A stretch of 43,508 nucleotides of DNA, taken from assembly GCA_016209385.1 (NCBI GenBank), contig JACQWB010000185.1, positions 1-43,508 on the forward strand. Reading direction: 5' to 3'. Shown one piece after another: positions 30,495-39,883 of this stretch. The position numbers and the translations under genes are program-made. Below the pieces are notes generated by a model that was not told where the DNA came from, did no database searches, and saw only the letters and a list, made by a program, of their open reading frames with translations. Every line of letters starts with the position of its first letter. The first letter of the stretch is position 1. The stretch is from Candidatus Rokuibacteriota bacterium. GTDB taxonomy: Bacteria; Methylomirabilota; Methylomirabilia; Rokubacteriales; CSP1-6.

Positions 30495-32287
30495 GCCCTG
30501 CTGCGGGACGATGTCAAGACCGCCTTTGTGAGAACCGTCCTCTCCGAGTCGATCTTGGGCCGTTCGAGCCGGAGCGTGCGGCTGCCCACCCCGGCGGGAA
30601 CGACGGTTCGGACGAGGCGCGTCAGGGTGACTGGGGGCAAGTCGCGCTTTCGCAGAATCAAGCGGGCGGACCCGGTTTCCCGCGTGGCACGGTCAAGGTC
30701 GGCGATGGTCTCGCCATATGTCTCCTGAAGCTGGCGGTCCAGGATCGAGCGGTTATCACGTGAGAGATAGATCCGCGCCTTCCTGTCGTTGCCAGGCACC
30801 TGGCGCAGGCACCGGGTCGCCGCCTGGAGAACGAAGTTGTTGCTGGTCCTGAGCCGGCGCGCCAGAGCGCAGGCAAAAAGGCTCAGGCAGTTCCAGCCTT
30901 CGGTGCCCTTGTTGACGAGCAGGATCACGCGGTGGGGCGCCTCCGGGTCGTTGAGCCGGTTGAAGGCGTCCACCTCCTCCTTTGGAGACTCCGAGGTGTT
31001 CCGCAAACACGCGGCAGGGGACTGACCGACCTTCACCAGCGCAGCATCAATGACCGGGCGCAGCTCCTCGAGATCGTCAGTCTGTGGAAAGTAGATCGCC
31101 AGTCTCGCTGGCGCGCCGTTCAGGAGCTGCAACTTCCCGTAGTCTTTGAAGAAGTCCTCGATGACATGGCTCACGTAGGCTCCTGTGCTCTCCTCGAAAT
31201 CAAACGCCTGGATGTTGCCAGAGACATCTTTAAGTATGTTGTCTCGGATCCCTTCGGAGAGCCCGTACCAGATCACGACGTCCTTTAGGGGCTGACGCCG
31301 AAAATACGGGGTCCCGGTGGTGTTGACGACGCACACGACCTTCGTATTCGCCGCCAGGTAGTCCACCGTCCTTCGAACTTTCTTCAACTCCGCTTGCAGT
31401 GACTGGCCGTAGGTATGATGGGCTTCGTCCGAAAAGACAGCGAGTTGGGGCAACGACGCGATCGCCCGGAGCCGTAGGTTCGCCACTTCGGCCCGCGCTT
31501 CGTCCTCCCGCCCTCGAGTCAGGAGGTCGCCCAGATCGCTCCGCCGAATCGTTTCCTTCTGGATTCGGATCTTCTCAGTATTCGTCACGACGACGTTGTA
31601 AAGGCTCCCCCTGACCACGGGAATGTCCTTCTCCCCGTCTCGGGTGAACGTGAGCTTGATCGAGGCCGAAAACCACCTATAGAGCCGCGGCGGCAGGATT
31701 CTCTCGTAGGGGACAGCGGCTAACTCTTTAAGCGACTCGATAATTGTCTTCCCGGGCGCGAAGACAAGGGCATTCTGGACGAACGGGCCATCCGGATACT
31801 CCAGCGCCATCGCGAACTCGGTGGCAAAGATGGCGCCGATGAGGATGGTCTTCCCCGCCCCCATTGCCAGCGCCAGAATGTAGCTCGGATAGTCCAGCGT
31901 CAGTGTCTCTCGGACGCTCTCCAGGCGAAACTCTCGCAGGAAGCGGTCGTCGGTCTTGATCCGCTGCCACAGGGAATCGAGCGGCTGACCGGCCACGAGC
32001 TTCATGATCTGGGGAGCAATGAGGCCGAGGGCCTCGAGGAGCTCCGCCGGGTTGGGGAAAAGCTTCTGATACAGCGCGAAGATATGCGGAGTATCTTCGA
32101 CCAGTCGTAAGTACCAGTACGTTTCGAGCGCCCGGAGTTGCGGCTTTCTGAGAAATCTTAGGGCGCCCGTTTCCGGGTCACTAGCCCATTCGAAGATCTC
32201 TGCAATTGCAGAGTAGTCGGGCGAGGGGTAACCATCCGCGCGCCACTGGTCCACTTTCCGGCTGAGGACCTGATGCAGGTGGCTCAT
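30491..32287 (-). pseudogene. Type III restriction enzyme Res helicase part, frameshifted
   Basis: A 598-codon frame covering the superfamily 2 helicase of a type III-like restriction enzyme. Walker A YILALAMGAGKTILIGA, DEAH in VFSDEAHHTYG, motif III NTTGTPYF and motif VI ATRCLRQVPG are intact. Near 30520 the frame is lost: the expected continuation G-G-L-D-I-V-P-Q-Q-G-V-R-R-L-L lies in the next frame, consistent with loss of one base around cacaaaggcgg. The rest of Res is at 29649-30494. The ATG at 32287 starts MSHLHQVLSRKVDQW. The region is AT-richer than its surroundings, suggesting transfer. A sequencing error could also explain the single shift. Confidence 0.8.
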
Positions 32288-32492
32288 CTCGTGAGAATTT
32301 TACATGAATCGCCCGCCGTCGTGACCACTAATTGCGGGAGAAGACACTCGTGGGAGCTGCTCGGCGGCGGGGCGCTGGTGGGCGAGTTGCTAGAGACCCC
32401 CGGCCCAGTGCGAGCCCACCCCCTCCGTGAGCCCGCCGCCCCGGGCGGACTGCGGACGCTTCGGCGGCGGGTTCGGGCGAGATAGGAGCGTG

Positions 32493-32646
32493 TCGGAGTA
32501 ATACCTTTCGAGCGCGGGCTTCGCCCGCGCAACCAACTCGGTCCTCGCCTCGTGGCTCTCCTCGCCTGCGGCTCGTCGGCAGCCCCTCGGCTCGAACCAC
32601 CATTCCTGGGGGAGGCCTCGGAGGGGGCCGTCGAGGCCCCCTCCGA
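32493..32646 (-). repeat. Composite hairpin repeat, inverted copy after the site-2 protease gene
   Basis: A 154-base element bounded by TCGGAG and CTCCGA. Read on the minus strand it starts TCGGAGGGGGCCTCG-acggccccctc-CGAGGCCTCCCCC, continues through ggttcgagccgaggggc, and ends with GCGCGGGC-gaa-GCCCGCGC and tattactccga. It matches 23739-23895 closely in the two end modules. Module 1 starts 6 bases after the stop of the M50 gene, the same placement as the other copy relative to its upstream gene. The bases 32288-32492, upstream of the Res start, hold no gene. Confidence 0.75.
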
Positions 32647-32651
32647 CTGAG

Positions 32652-33782
32652 TTATTGGACCTGGATCGGGATGGGCGGGATCAGCAGGACGAGGAGGAAG
32701 AGGCAGAAGCCGCCCACGACGCGACGCCCCGGCGAGAGCGGCGTGAGATCGTCCAGCGGAGGGGTATGGTCGAAGCCGATGAGGAAGAAGAGGAGCGCGG
32801 CCCACACGAACCAGTTCACCGACCGCGTGACGACGCCGAGCACGAGGAGCGCGGCGAACGTCGCCCGGTAGACTTTCCGGTGGTGCGCCCCGAAGAGCGC
32901 ATAGGCGATGCGGCCGCCGTCGAGCTGGCCCACGGGGAAGAGGTTCAGGGCGGTCACGAAGAGACCCAGCCAGCCGGCGAGCCCCACCGGGTGGATCAGG
33001 ACGTCTGTCCCTTCGGGGATCGAGCCGAAGGTCAGGTAGACCAGAAAGCGCATCAGGAGCGAGTCGCCGAAGACGAGCCCGCCGAAGTCCGGCGGGATCG
33101 CGACGATTCGCGACCAGGAGAGTCCCAGGAGCAGCACCGGCACGGCGACAACGAGCCCCGCCAGCGGCCCCGCCGCTGCGATATCGAACAGGGAGTTCCG
33201 GTCACGGGCCGGTGACTTCAGCTTGATGATGGCCCCGAGCGTGCCGAAGAAGAACGGCGGCGGGGCGGGAATGAAGTACGGGAGGCTCACCGCCGCGCCG
33301 TAATACCGCGCCGTGAAGTAGTGGCCGAACTCGTGGGTGCCGAGCATCGAGAGGAGGGCGAAGGCGAAGCTCACCCCCTGCCAGAGCCGTTCCGGATCCC
33401 CGAGCGGGTTGAACGTCCCGGATCCCGCCCAGACCGTCGACACGCAGGTCGCCAGGAACAGAACCAGGTTGACCATCGGGTTCCCGGCCTCGGTCACCGC
33501 GGCGAGCGGCAGCGCGTGGATCCAGACCTTGCCCCCCTCTGCCCTCAGAAACGGGGTGTAGCCGAACGGTTTGAAGCGGAGCTCCAGGAGGTTCAGGGCG
33601 CGCGCCGGCGTCATCAGCAGCACGCCGCCGAAAATCACCATGGGACCCCGGACGTGCTGCTCCTGCACGCTGAAAACGTCCTCGACATTCCTGCGGAGGA
33701 CGTCCTGGAAGACCGCGAGCTCCGGGACGGGGGCGATCGGAGACCGGACGCGACGCGCACGCGAGAACGGCCAGAGGCGCAT
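32652..33782 (-). CDS. Site-2 protease family (M50) membrane metalloprotease
   Basis: A 376-residue intramembrane protease. The zinc motif H-E-x-x-H is in MLGTHEFGHYFTARYYG, and the third ligand Asp is in ALNLFPVGQLDGGRIAY (N-x-x-P-x-x-x-x-D-G). Multiple helices surround both. The cytoplasmic N-terminal ~90 residues form a soluble domain with a predicted mixed fold, as in SREBP/EGY1-like S2P homologues of this length; no PDZ domain is visible. It cleaves transmembrane segments of regulatory proteins. It follows the RNase III-like gene by 9 bases at the end of the fab operon. Confidence 0.92.
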   Translation of the reverse strand: MRLWPFSRARRVRSPIAPVPELAVFQDVLRRNVEDVFSVQEQHVRGPMVIFGGVLLMTPARALNLLELRFKPFGYTPFLRAEGGKVWIHALPLAAVTEAGNPMVNLVLFLATCVSTVWAGSGTFNPLGDPERLWQGVSFAFALLSMLGTHEFGHYFTARYYGAAVSLPYFIPAPPPFFFGTLGAIIKLKSPARDRNSLFDIAAAGPLAGLVVAVPVLLLGLSWSRIVAIPPDFGGLVFGDSLLMRFLVYLTFGSIPEGTDVLIHPVGLAGWLGLFVTALNLFPVGQLDGGRIAYALFGAHHRKVYRATFAALLVLGVVTRSVNWFVWAALLFFLIGFDHTPPLDDLTPLSPGRRVVGGFCLFLLVLLIPPIPIQVQ

Positions 33783-33791
33783 GGATTGAGG

Positions 33792-34274
33792 TTACCACAC
33801 CGCGAGGCGCGCAACTATCGCCCGGGCGGCGGCCAGCCCGCCGTCCAGGTAGACGGCGCCCAGGACAGCCTCGAACGCGCTTGCCAGCATCGATTCCTTT
33901 TCGCTCCCGCCGCTCAGCAGCTCACCCCGCCCGAGCCGGAGGAGCGGCCCCAGCTCGAGGTCCACCGCCCAGCGCGCGAGCGTCGGCCCTGCCACCAGCT
34001 CGGCACGCCGGGAGGTCAGGGGGCCGACCGACTCCTCGGGCAGCGCCGTGAAGAGCCGCTCCGTCACCACGAGCGCCAGCACCGCGTCGCCGAGCCACGC
34101 GAGCTGCGCGTTGTCGGGCTCGGGCGGGTGCTCGTGGGCATACGACGCGTGGGTGAGCGCGCAGAGCACCAGCGCGCGATCCCGGAACTCGTAGCCCAGG
34201 CGCTGCTCCAGCGCCCCGAGCGCGTCAAGGAGGTCTGCGTCGGAAGCCAAGGTCTGAGAGAAACTCGGAGCCAC
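33792..34274 (-). CDS. RNase III-fold protein without dsRBD and with catalytic residues lost
   Basis: About 160 residues. It matches the RNase III nuclease domain: LEQRLGYEFRDRALVLCALTHASYA, W-L-G-D-A-V-L-A-L, LGPLLRLGRGELLSGG and AFEAVLGAVYLDGG. But the catalytic signature N-E-R-L-E-F-L-G-D reads N-A-Q-L-A-W-L-G-D, so both Glu are Ala while the Asp stays; the later A-D-x-x-E-A reads A-S-A-F-E-A, losing the Asp. The protein ends before any dsRNA-binding domain. It occupies the usual rnc place after acpP-fabF. The start is uncertain: GTG 34274 (with a G-rich site inside a repeat) or TTG 34250. It may be a pseudoenzyme or a decaying gene. Confidence 0.72.
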   Translation of the reverse strand: MAPSFSQTLASDADLLDALGALEQRLGYEFRDRALVLCALTHASYAHEHPPEPDNAQLAWLGDAVLALVVTERLFTALPEESVGPLTSRRAELVAGPTLARWAVDLELGPLLRLGRGELLSGGSEKESMLASAFEAVLGAVYLDGGLAAARAIVARLAVW

Positions 34275-34347
34275 GCCCCCCTTCCGAACCTCGCCCCTCG
34301 ATCGCGCGAGCCGGGTACCCACGGCGGGGCCACGGGTGCGCACCCGA
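34265..34347. repeat. Intergenic repeat fragment between fabF and the RNase III-like gene
   Basis: It contains tcggag, the 18-mer cgccccccttccgaacct (34274-34291) identical to 8248-8265, the block ccgggtacccac (the reverse complement of sequence at 9303-9314) and the 14-bp palindrome cgggtgcgcacccg. It belongs to the same family of hairpin-forming intergenic sequences. Its edge supplies the possible GTG start and G-rich ribosome-binding site of the downstream gene. Confidence 0.5.
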
Positions 34348-34355
34348 ACGAGAGG

Positions 34356-35600
34356 CTACGGTTGGTACCGCCGAAAGACGAGCGTGGCGTTGGTCCCGCC
34401 GAAGCCGAAGGCGTTGGACACCGCCACCTCCACCTCCTGTTTGCGGGCCTGGTTCGGCACGTAGTCCAAGTCGCACTCGGGGTCCGGCGTCTCGTAGTTG
34501 ATCGTCGGGGGGAGCAGGCCGTGGTAGATGGCCAGGATCGTCGCGATGGCCTCGACCCCGCCCGCGGCGCCGAGAAGGTGACCGATCATCGACTTGGTCG
34601 ATGAGACGGCCAGCTCGTTGGCGTGCGTTCCGAACACCCGCCGGATCGCCATCGTCTCGAACTTGTCGTTGTACGGCGTGGACGTGCCGTGGGCGTTGAT
34701 GTAGCCGACGACCGTAACCGGGAGGCCGGCGTCCTTGAGGGCGCTCGCCATCGCGCGGGACGCGCCGTCCCCCTCGGGATCGGGCGCGGTCATGTGGTAG
34801 GCGTCCGAGCTCATGCCGTAGCCGACGATCTCGGCGTAGATGCGCGCGTCCCGCCTCGCGGCATGCTCGAGCGATTCGACCACCAGGAGCCCGCCCCCTT
34901 CCCCGCACACGAAACCGTCGCGGTTGGCATCGAAGGGGCGCGAGGCCTTCGTCGGCTCGTCGTTTCGCGTGGACATCGCCTTCATCTGACAGAACCCGGC
35001 GATGGTGAGGGGACAGATGATCGCTTCGGCGCCGCCCGCGATCATGACGTCCGCGTCGCCGCGCTGGATGATCTTGAACGCGTCGCCGATCGCGTGGTTG
35101 CCGGTCGCGCACGCCGTGACCACGGCGGAGTTGGGCCCCTTCGCTCCGTACCGCATGGAGATCAGACCGGACGCCATGTTGATGATCAGCATCGGGATGA
35201 AGAACGGCGAGACCCGATCGGGCCCTTTCGCGTTCAGCGTGTCGTGGGAATCGAGAAGCGTCTGGATCCCGCCGATCCCGGATCCGACCAGGACGCCGAA
35301 GCGCGTCCCGTCCACCTTCGAGACGTCGAGCCCGGCGTCCTCCACGGCCATGCTGGCGCACGCGATCGCGTACTGGAGGTACGGATCGAGCCGGCGTGCC
35401 TCCTTCTTGTCCACCCACTTCAGCGGATCGAAGTCCTTGACTTCCCCGGCGATGCGTGTCGTGTAGCCGCTCGGGTCGAACCGGGTGATCGGTCCGATGC
35501 CGGAGCGCCCTTGGGTGATGGCCGCCCAGAACTCTTCGGCGGAGTTTCCGACCGGCGTCACCGCCCCCATCCCGGTGATGACGACTCGCCGCGTGTTCAC
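34356..35600 (-). CDS. fabF: 3-oxoacyl-ACP synthase II
   Basis: A 414-residue condensing enzyme that extends acyl chains in type II fatty-acid synthesis. The active Cys is in [15 protein letters not shown], and the two His are in [13 protein letters not shown] and [13 protein letters not shown]; the C-terminal [14 protein letters not shown] is typical. GTG at 35600 has gaggtg about 7 bases upstream and starts [16 protein letters not shown]. It follows acpP by 25 bases, the standard order. Length is normal for FabF. Confidence 0.97.
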   Translation of the reverse strand: MNTRRVVITGMGAVTPVGNSAEEFWAAITQGRSGIGPITRFDPSGYTTRIAGEVKDFDPLKWVDKKEARRLDPYLQYAIACASMAVEDAGLDVSKVDGTRFGVLVGSGIGGIQTLLDSHDTLNAKGPDRVSPFFIPMLIINMASGLISMRYGAKGPNSAVVTACATGNHAIGDAFKIIQRGDADVMIAGGAEAIICPLTIAGFCQMKAMSTRNDEPTKASRPFDANRDGFVCGEGGGLLVVESLEHAARRDARIYAEIVGYGMSSDAYHMTAPDPEGDGASRAMASALKDAGLPVTVVGYINAHGTSTPYNDKFETMAIRRVFGTHANELAVSSTKSMIGHLLGAAGGVEAIATILAIYHGLLPPTINYETPDPECDLDYVPNQARKQEVEVAVSNAFGFGGTNATLVFRRYQP

Positions 35601-35625
35601 GGAATCACCTCGCCCGCCGCGACGC

Positions 35626-35862
<237 letters not shown>

Positions 35863-35907
35863 GACGGCCTCCTGAACTGGGAAATATATTTTCTGGCAGA
35901 GACAGCC

Positions 35908-36669
35908 CTACATGTAGAGCCCGCCGTCCACGTGGATCACCTGCCCCGTCACGTAGCTGGCACCGTCCTGGGCCAGGAAGCGAACCACCTGCGCCACGTC
36001 GTGAGCGAGCCCGATCCGCTTCAGGGGCACCTGGGCCAGAAGCGCCTCCCGCGCCTCGGCGGGGATCGCCGCGGTCATGTCCGTGTCGATGAGCCCCGGA
36101 GCTACCGCGTTCACCAGGATACCCCAGTGCGCGAGCTCGCGGGCCGCCGCCTTCGTGAGCCCGATGAGCCCCGCTTTGGCGGCCGTATAGTTCACCTGTC
36201 CCGCGTTCCCCATGACCCCCGCGACGGACGCGATGTTGATGATCCGCCCGCCCTTCTGACGCATCATGACCTTGGACACCGCACGCGTCATCAGGAACGC
36301 GCCGCGGAGGTTCACGTTCAGCACCTCGTCCCAGTCCTCGTCCTTCATCCGCACCAGAAGCGCGTCCCGGGTGATCCCGGCGTTGTTCACCAGGATGTCG
36401 ATGCGGCCGAACCGGTCCCGCGTCTGCGCGACGATCCGGTCCACGTCCTCGCGGCGCGCGATGTCCCCGGGCGCCGCGAGGACGGGCGCGCCGCACGCCT
36501 CGAGCTCTTTGGCGGCGACGTCCAAGCGCGTCGCGTCGCGTCCCGACACTATCACGGAGGCCCCGTCCTGCGCCAGGCATGCGGCCACCGCCCGCCCGAT
36601 GCCGCGGCTCGCACCGGTGACGATGGCGACACGCCCCTCGAGCCCTTTGCCGTCGCCCGGCACGACCAC
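35908..36669 (-). CDS. fabG: 3-oxoacyl-ACP reductase
   Basis: A 253-residue short-chain dehydrogenase using NADPH to reduce 3-oxoacyl-ACP. NADP-binding TGASRGIGRAVAA, N-N-A-G in LVNNAGITRDALL, catalytic Ser in NIASVAGVMG and Y-x-x-x-K in VNYTAAKAG. The FabG-type C-terminus YVTGQVIHVDGGLYM completes it. GTG at 36669 shares one base with the fabD stop (TAGTG); a second GTG at 36663 is an alternative. The open frame further upstream is a shadow of fabD. Confidence 0.95.
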   Translation of the reverse strand: MVVPGDGKGLEGRVAIVTGASRGIGRAVAACLAQDGASVIVSGRDATRLDVAAKELEACGAPVLAAPGDIARREDVDRIVAQTRDRFGRIDILVNNAGITRDALLVRMKDEDWDEVLNVNLRGAFLMTRAVSKVMMRQKGGRIINIASVAGVMGNAGQVNYTAAKAGLIGLTKAAARELAHWGILVNAVAPGLIDTDMTAAIPAEAREALLAQVPLKRIGLAHDVAQVVRFLAQDGASYVTGQVIHVDGGLYM

Positions 36670-37604
36670 TACCCGCCGAGGTCCGCTAGGGCCTTCTCCA
36701 GGCTCGGCGGATCTTCGACCGCGTACCCTTTGACGCCGTCGGCGATCCGCTTCAGGAGAGCCGTGAGCACGCGTCCTGGCCCTACCTCGAGAAAGAGGGT
36801 CGCGCCCTCTTCGACCATCCGGGTCACGCAGGCAGCCCACCGGACCGGGCTCGCCACCTGGCGAACGAGGAAGGGAATCACGTCGTCGGCTGTGGTCGTG
36901 AGGCCGGCGTCCACGTTCCGGACGACGGGGACGTTCGGCGGCGAGACGACGACGCGCTCCAGCTCCCGTGCGAGTCGCTCGGCTGCCGGCTGCATCAGCG
37001 GGCAGTGGAACGGCGCGCTCACCGGAAGGAGCACGCTCCGGCGCCCACCGCGCTCGGCGGCCAGCGCGACTGCACGCTCGACGGCGACCCTGTGACCCGC
37101 GACGACGATCTGGGTCGCCGCGTTGATGTTGGCGACCGTCACGATCTCGGAGGGGCGCGTCGCCTCCCGGCAGAGCGCCTCCACCGCCAGCAGCTCTATG
37201 CCCAGGATGGCGGCCATGGCGCCGACCCCCACCGGGACCGCCTCCTGCATGAACTCGCCCCGCTTCCGGACGACTCGCACGGCGTCGCCGAACGACATCG
37301 CGCCCCCGACGACCAGGGCCGCGTACTCCCCGAGGCTGTGGCCCGCCGCCAGCGCGGGGGCGATCCCGCGTTCCGCCAGCACGTGAGCGGCGGCCACGCT
37401 CGCCGTCAGGATCGCCGGCTGGGTGTTCGCCGTCAGCTGGAGCTCGGCCTCGGGCCCGTCGAAGCAGAGCCTGGCCAGGTCCAGACCGAGAGCGTCACTC
37501 GCCTCAGCGTAGAGCGCGCGCACGCCGGCGGAGGCATCGTAGAAGCCCCTGCCCATCCCGACCGCCTGCGAGCCCTGCCCGGGGAAGAGGAAGGCGAGCT
37601 TCAT
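36669..37604 (-). CDS. fabD: Malonyl-CoA:ACP transacylase
   Basis: A 311-residue transacylase that loads malonyl groups onto ACP. LAFLFPGQGSQAVGMG start, nucleophile Ser90 in AAGHSLGEYAAL, the Arg-containing VRKRGEFMQEA, and the catalytic His in VSAPFHCPLM. The C-terminal FLEVGPGRVLTALLKR is standard. The ATG at 37604 overlaps the fabH stop by one base (TGATG), so translation is coupled. Confidence 0.96.
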   Translation of the reverse strand: MKLAFLFPGQGSQAVGMGRGFYDASAGVRALYAEASDALGLDLARLCFDGPEAELQLTANTQPAILTASVAAAHVLAERGIAPALAAGHSLGEYAALVVGGAMSFGDAVRVVRKRGEFMQEAVPVGVGAMAAILGIELLAVEALCREATRPSEIVTVANINAATQIVVAGHRVAVERAVALAAERGGRRSVLLPVSAPFHCPLMQPAAERLARELERVVVSPPNVPVVRNVDAGLTTTADDVIPFLVRQVASPVRWAACVTRMVEEGATLFLEVGPGRVLTALLKRIADGVKGYAVEDPPSLEKALADLGG

Positions 37605-38584
37605 CACCAGCGGAGGAGGGCCGAACCCCACGCGAAGCCGCCGCCGAAGGCCGCGAGGAGCACGAGGTCGCCGCGCTTGATTCGCCCGCCGGTCACCGCC
37701 TCCTCGAGCGCGACGTAGACGGAAGCGGCACCGGTGTTGCCGTAGCGGTCCACGTTGACGAAGACCCGCTCCATGGGCAATCCGACCCGCTTCGCTGCCG
37801 CCTCGATGATCCGGAGGTTGGCTTGATGGGGGATGAAGAGGTCCACGTCGGCGGCGGCCAGCCCGTGACGGGCGAGCAGGCCCGACGTGGAATCGACGAA
37901 CATGCGGACGGCGACCTTGAAGACCTCGTTGCCCTTCATCTTCGCGTAGTGCATCCGCGCGTCCACGGTCTCGCGCGTCGCCGGATGCCGGGAGCCCCCG
38001 CCGGGCATGTACAGCAGATCCCAGTACTGGCCGTCGGAGTAAAGTTCGGCGTCGAGCAGCCCACTGCCATCGTCGCTAGGCTCGAGCACCGCTGCCCCGG
38101 CCGCATCCGCCAGCAGCACGCAGGTCCCGCGATCCGTCCAGTCGGTGATCCGCGAGAGCGTCTCGGCGCCGATGCAGAGCACCCGCCGGTACTTCCCGGT
38201 CTGGATGAACTGGGCGCCGATCGTCATGCTGTAGACCGATGCCGCGCACGCCGCGAGCACGTCGACCGAGCCCACGCGCCGGCAGCCGAGCCGCTGCTGG
38301 ACCAGGTTCCCGACGGAGGGAAAGAACATGTCGGGTGTCGTGGTGCCGACCACGATGAAGTCGATGTCCTCGGGCCCGAGGCCGGCCCGCTCGAGCGCCT
38401 GCTGGGCGGCGCGCACGGCGAGGTCTGACGTCGCCTCGCCGTCGTCGACGATGCGGCGCTCCCGGATGCCGCTGCGCTGCACGATCCACTCGTCGCTCGT
38501 CTCGATCATCTTCTCGAGGTCCGCGTTCGTCAGGATGCGCTTGGGTGCATAGGACCCGACGCCGGTGATCTTCGCGCGCGTCAT
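37604..38584 (-). CDS. fabH: 3-oxoacyl-ACP synthase III
   Basis: A 326-residue initiating condensing enzyme. Catalytic Cys113 in VDVLAACAASVYSM, His in LFIPHQANLRII and Asn in VDRYGNTGAASVY form the triad. It condenses acetyl-CoA (or a branched primer) with malonyl-ACP. ATG at 38584 (MTRAKITGVGSYAPKR) overlaps the plsX stop by 4 bases; the frame upstream is a plsX shadow. Primer specificity cannot be told by eye. Confidence 0.96.
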   Translation of the reverse strand: MTRAKITGVGSYAPKRILTNADLEKMIETSDEWIVQRSGIRERRIVDDGEATSDLAVRAAQQALERAGLGPEDIDFIVVGTTTPDMFFPSVGNLVQQRLGCRRVGSVDVLAACAASVYSMTIGAQFIQTGKYRRVLCIGAETLSRITDWTDRGTCVLLADAAGAAVLEPSDDGSGLLDAELYSDGQYWDLLYMPGGGSRHPATRETVDARMHYAKMKGNEVFKVAVRMFVDSTSGLLARHGLAAADVDLFIPHQANLRIIEAAAKRVGLPMERVFVNVDRYGNTGAASVYVALEEAVTGGRIKRGDLVLLAAFGGGFAWGSALLRW

Positions 38585-39642
38585 TCGCGGCCTCCGTCCC
38601 GGCCGTCCCCGGCCAGCGTGGCCTCCTCCTCCAGGGCGGCCTTGATGTGCTCGTTGACGTTCTGCTGCACCCACTCGGCGGCGACACGGACCGCATTCTT
38701 GACCGCCTTCGGCGGCGAGTTCCCGTGGCAGATGATGGCCGCGCCGTTGATACCGATGAGCGGCGCGCCGCCCATTTCGGTGTAGTCCACGCGCTTCTTG
38801 AAGCGCGCGAAGGCGGGCCCGGACAAGAGGGCACCCACCCGGGACCGGACGTCGCGCCCGAGCTCCTCCTTGATCATGGCCCCGATCATCTCGGCGAGGC
38901 TCTCCGAGATCTTGAGCGCCACGTTGCCCGTGAACCCGTCGGTCACGACGACATCGCAGTTCCCGTTGTACATGTCACGGCCTTCCACGTTGCCGACGAA
39001 GTTGAGCGACGAGAGCTTGAGCTCCTCGAAGGCTTCCTTGGTCAGCTCGTTCCCCTTCCCCTCCTCCTCCCCGACCGAGAGGAGCCCGACCCGAGGCCTG
39101 CCCTTGTCCAGGATGTCCTTGGCGTAGCAGTGGCCCATGACCGCGAACTGCACGAGGTGACGCGGCTTGGGATCCACGATGGCGCCCGCGTCGATGAGGA
39201 CGGTGTAGCCGGTGAGGCTCGGAAGCAGCACCGCGATGGCCGGTCGGTCGACGCCGGGGAGCACGCCCAGCACGAACATCGCCGTGGCCATCGCGGCTCC
39301 CGTGTTGCCCGCGGACACGAAGGCGCCAGCCTCCCCTTCCTTGATCAGGTCGGCCGAAACCCGGAGCGAGGAATCGCGTTTCCGTCGCAGCGCCTGGGAC
39401 GGCGGCTCCGCCATCCCGACCACCTGCGAGGCGTGGCGGACACGGACCGGCAGGTTCCCGACGCAGTGGCGGGCGAGCTCGCGCTCGATCGCACCCTGAT
39501 CCCCGACGAGGATGACCGGAAGCCCGTGTTCACGCGCCGCCGCCACGGCGCCTTCGACGACCACGGTCGGGCCGTAGTCGCCTCCCATGGCGTCCACCGC
39601 GATGTTCAAGGACTTAGCCAACGAACGACCGTGGCCTTGCAC
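38581..39642 (-). CDS. plsX: Phosphate acyltransferase PlsX
   Basis: Makes acyl-phosphate from acyl-ACP for phospholipid synthesis. N-terminal signature NIAVDAMGGDYGPTVVVEGA, then SAGNTGAAMATAMFVLG, DAGAIVDPKPRHLVQFA and VVTDGFTGNVALKISE, all PlsX hallmarks. The start is not firm: GTG 39642 gives 353 residues with an 11-residue extension, while TTG 39609 would start exactly at the conserved L-N-I-A-V-D-A-M-G-G-D. Neither has a clear ribosome-binding site. It lies 45 bases after rpmF, a widely conserved neighbourhood. Confidence 0.93.
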   Translation of the reverse strand: MQGHGRSLAKSLNIAVDAMGGDYGPTVVVEGAVAAAREHGLPVILVGDQGAIERELARHCVGNLPVRVRHASQVVGMAEPPSQALRRKRDSSLRVSADLIKEGEAGAFVSAGNTGAAMATAMFVLGVLPGVDRPAIAVLLPSLTGYTVLIDAGAIVDPKPRHLVQFAVMGHCYAKDILDKGRPRVGLLSVGEEEGKGNELTKEAFEELKLSSLNFVGNVEGRDMYNGNCDVVVTDGFTGNVALKISESLAEMIGAMIKEELGRDVRSRVGALLSGPAFARFKKRVDYTEMGGAPLIGINGAAIICHGNSPPKAVKNAVRVAAEWVQQNVNEHIKAALEEEATLAGDGRDGGRE

Positions 39643-39687
39643 CGGAGAGGGCTCCGCGTCGCCGGCCCCGGTCTCCCCCGGCAGCGA

Positions 39688-39870
39688 TCAGGCCTCTTCG
39701 ACGGAGAGAACCTCCCGCCCCCGGTAGTAGCCGCAATGCGGGCAGACGCGGTGCGGCAGCTTCGTTTCCCGGCACTGCGGGCAGACGGAGAGCGTGGGAA
39801 GGGCGAGCTTGTAGTGGGTCCGGCGCTTCCGGCCACGAGTTTTCGAGTGACGCCGTTTGGGGAGGGCCAT
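39688..39870 (-). CDS. rpmF: 50S ribosomal protein L32
   Basis: A 60-residue ribosomal protein: [19 protein letters not shown] at the start and a zinc-ribbon C-P-Q-C ... C-P-H-C-G-Y-Y at positions about 30-47, i.e. the zinc-binding form. It is placed between the DUF177 gene and plsX as in many bacteria. The ATG lies 13 bases after the DUF177 stop. Confidence 0.97.
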   Translation of the reverse strand: MALPKRRHSKTRGRKRRTHYKLALPTLSVCPQCRETKLPHRVCPHCGYYRGREVLSVEEA

Positions 39871-39883
39871 CGTGGATTCGCTC

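Noticed and set aside
28340-32287. A functional new defence system made of helicase, nucleotidyltransferase, HEPN and methyltransferase.
   Set aside because: The gene order is suggestive, but the frameshift, missing DPPY motif and truncated HEPN half make an active system unlikely in this copy.
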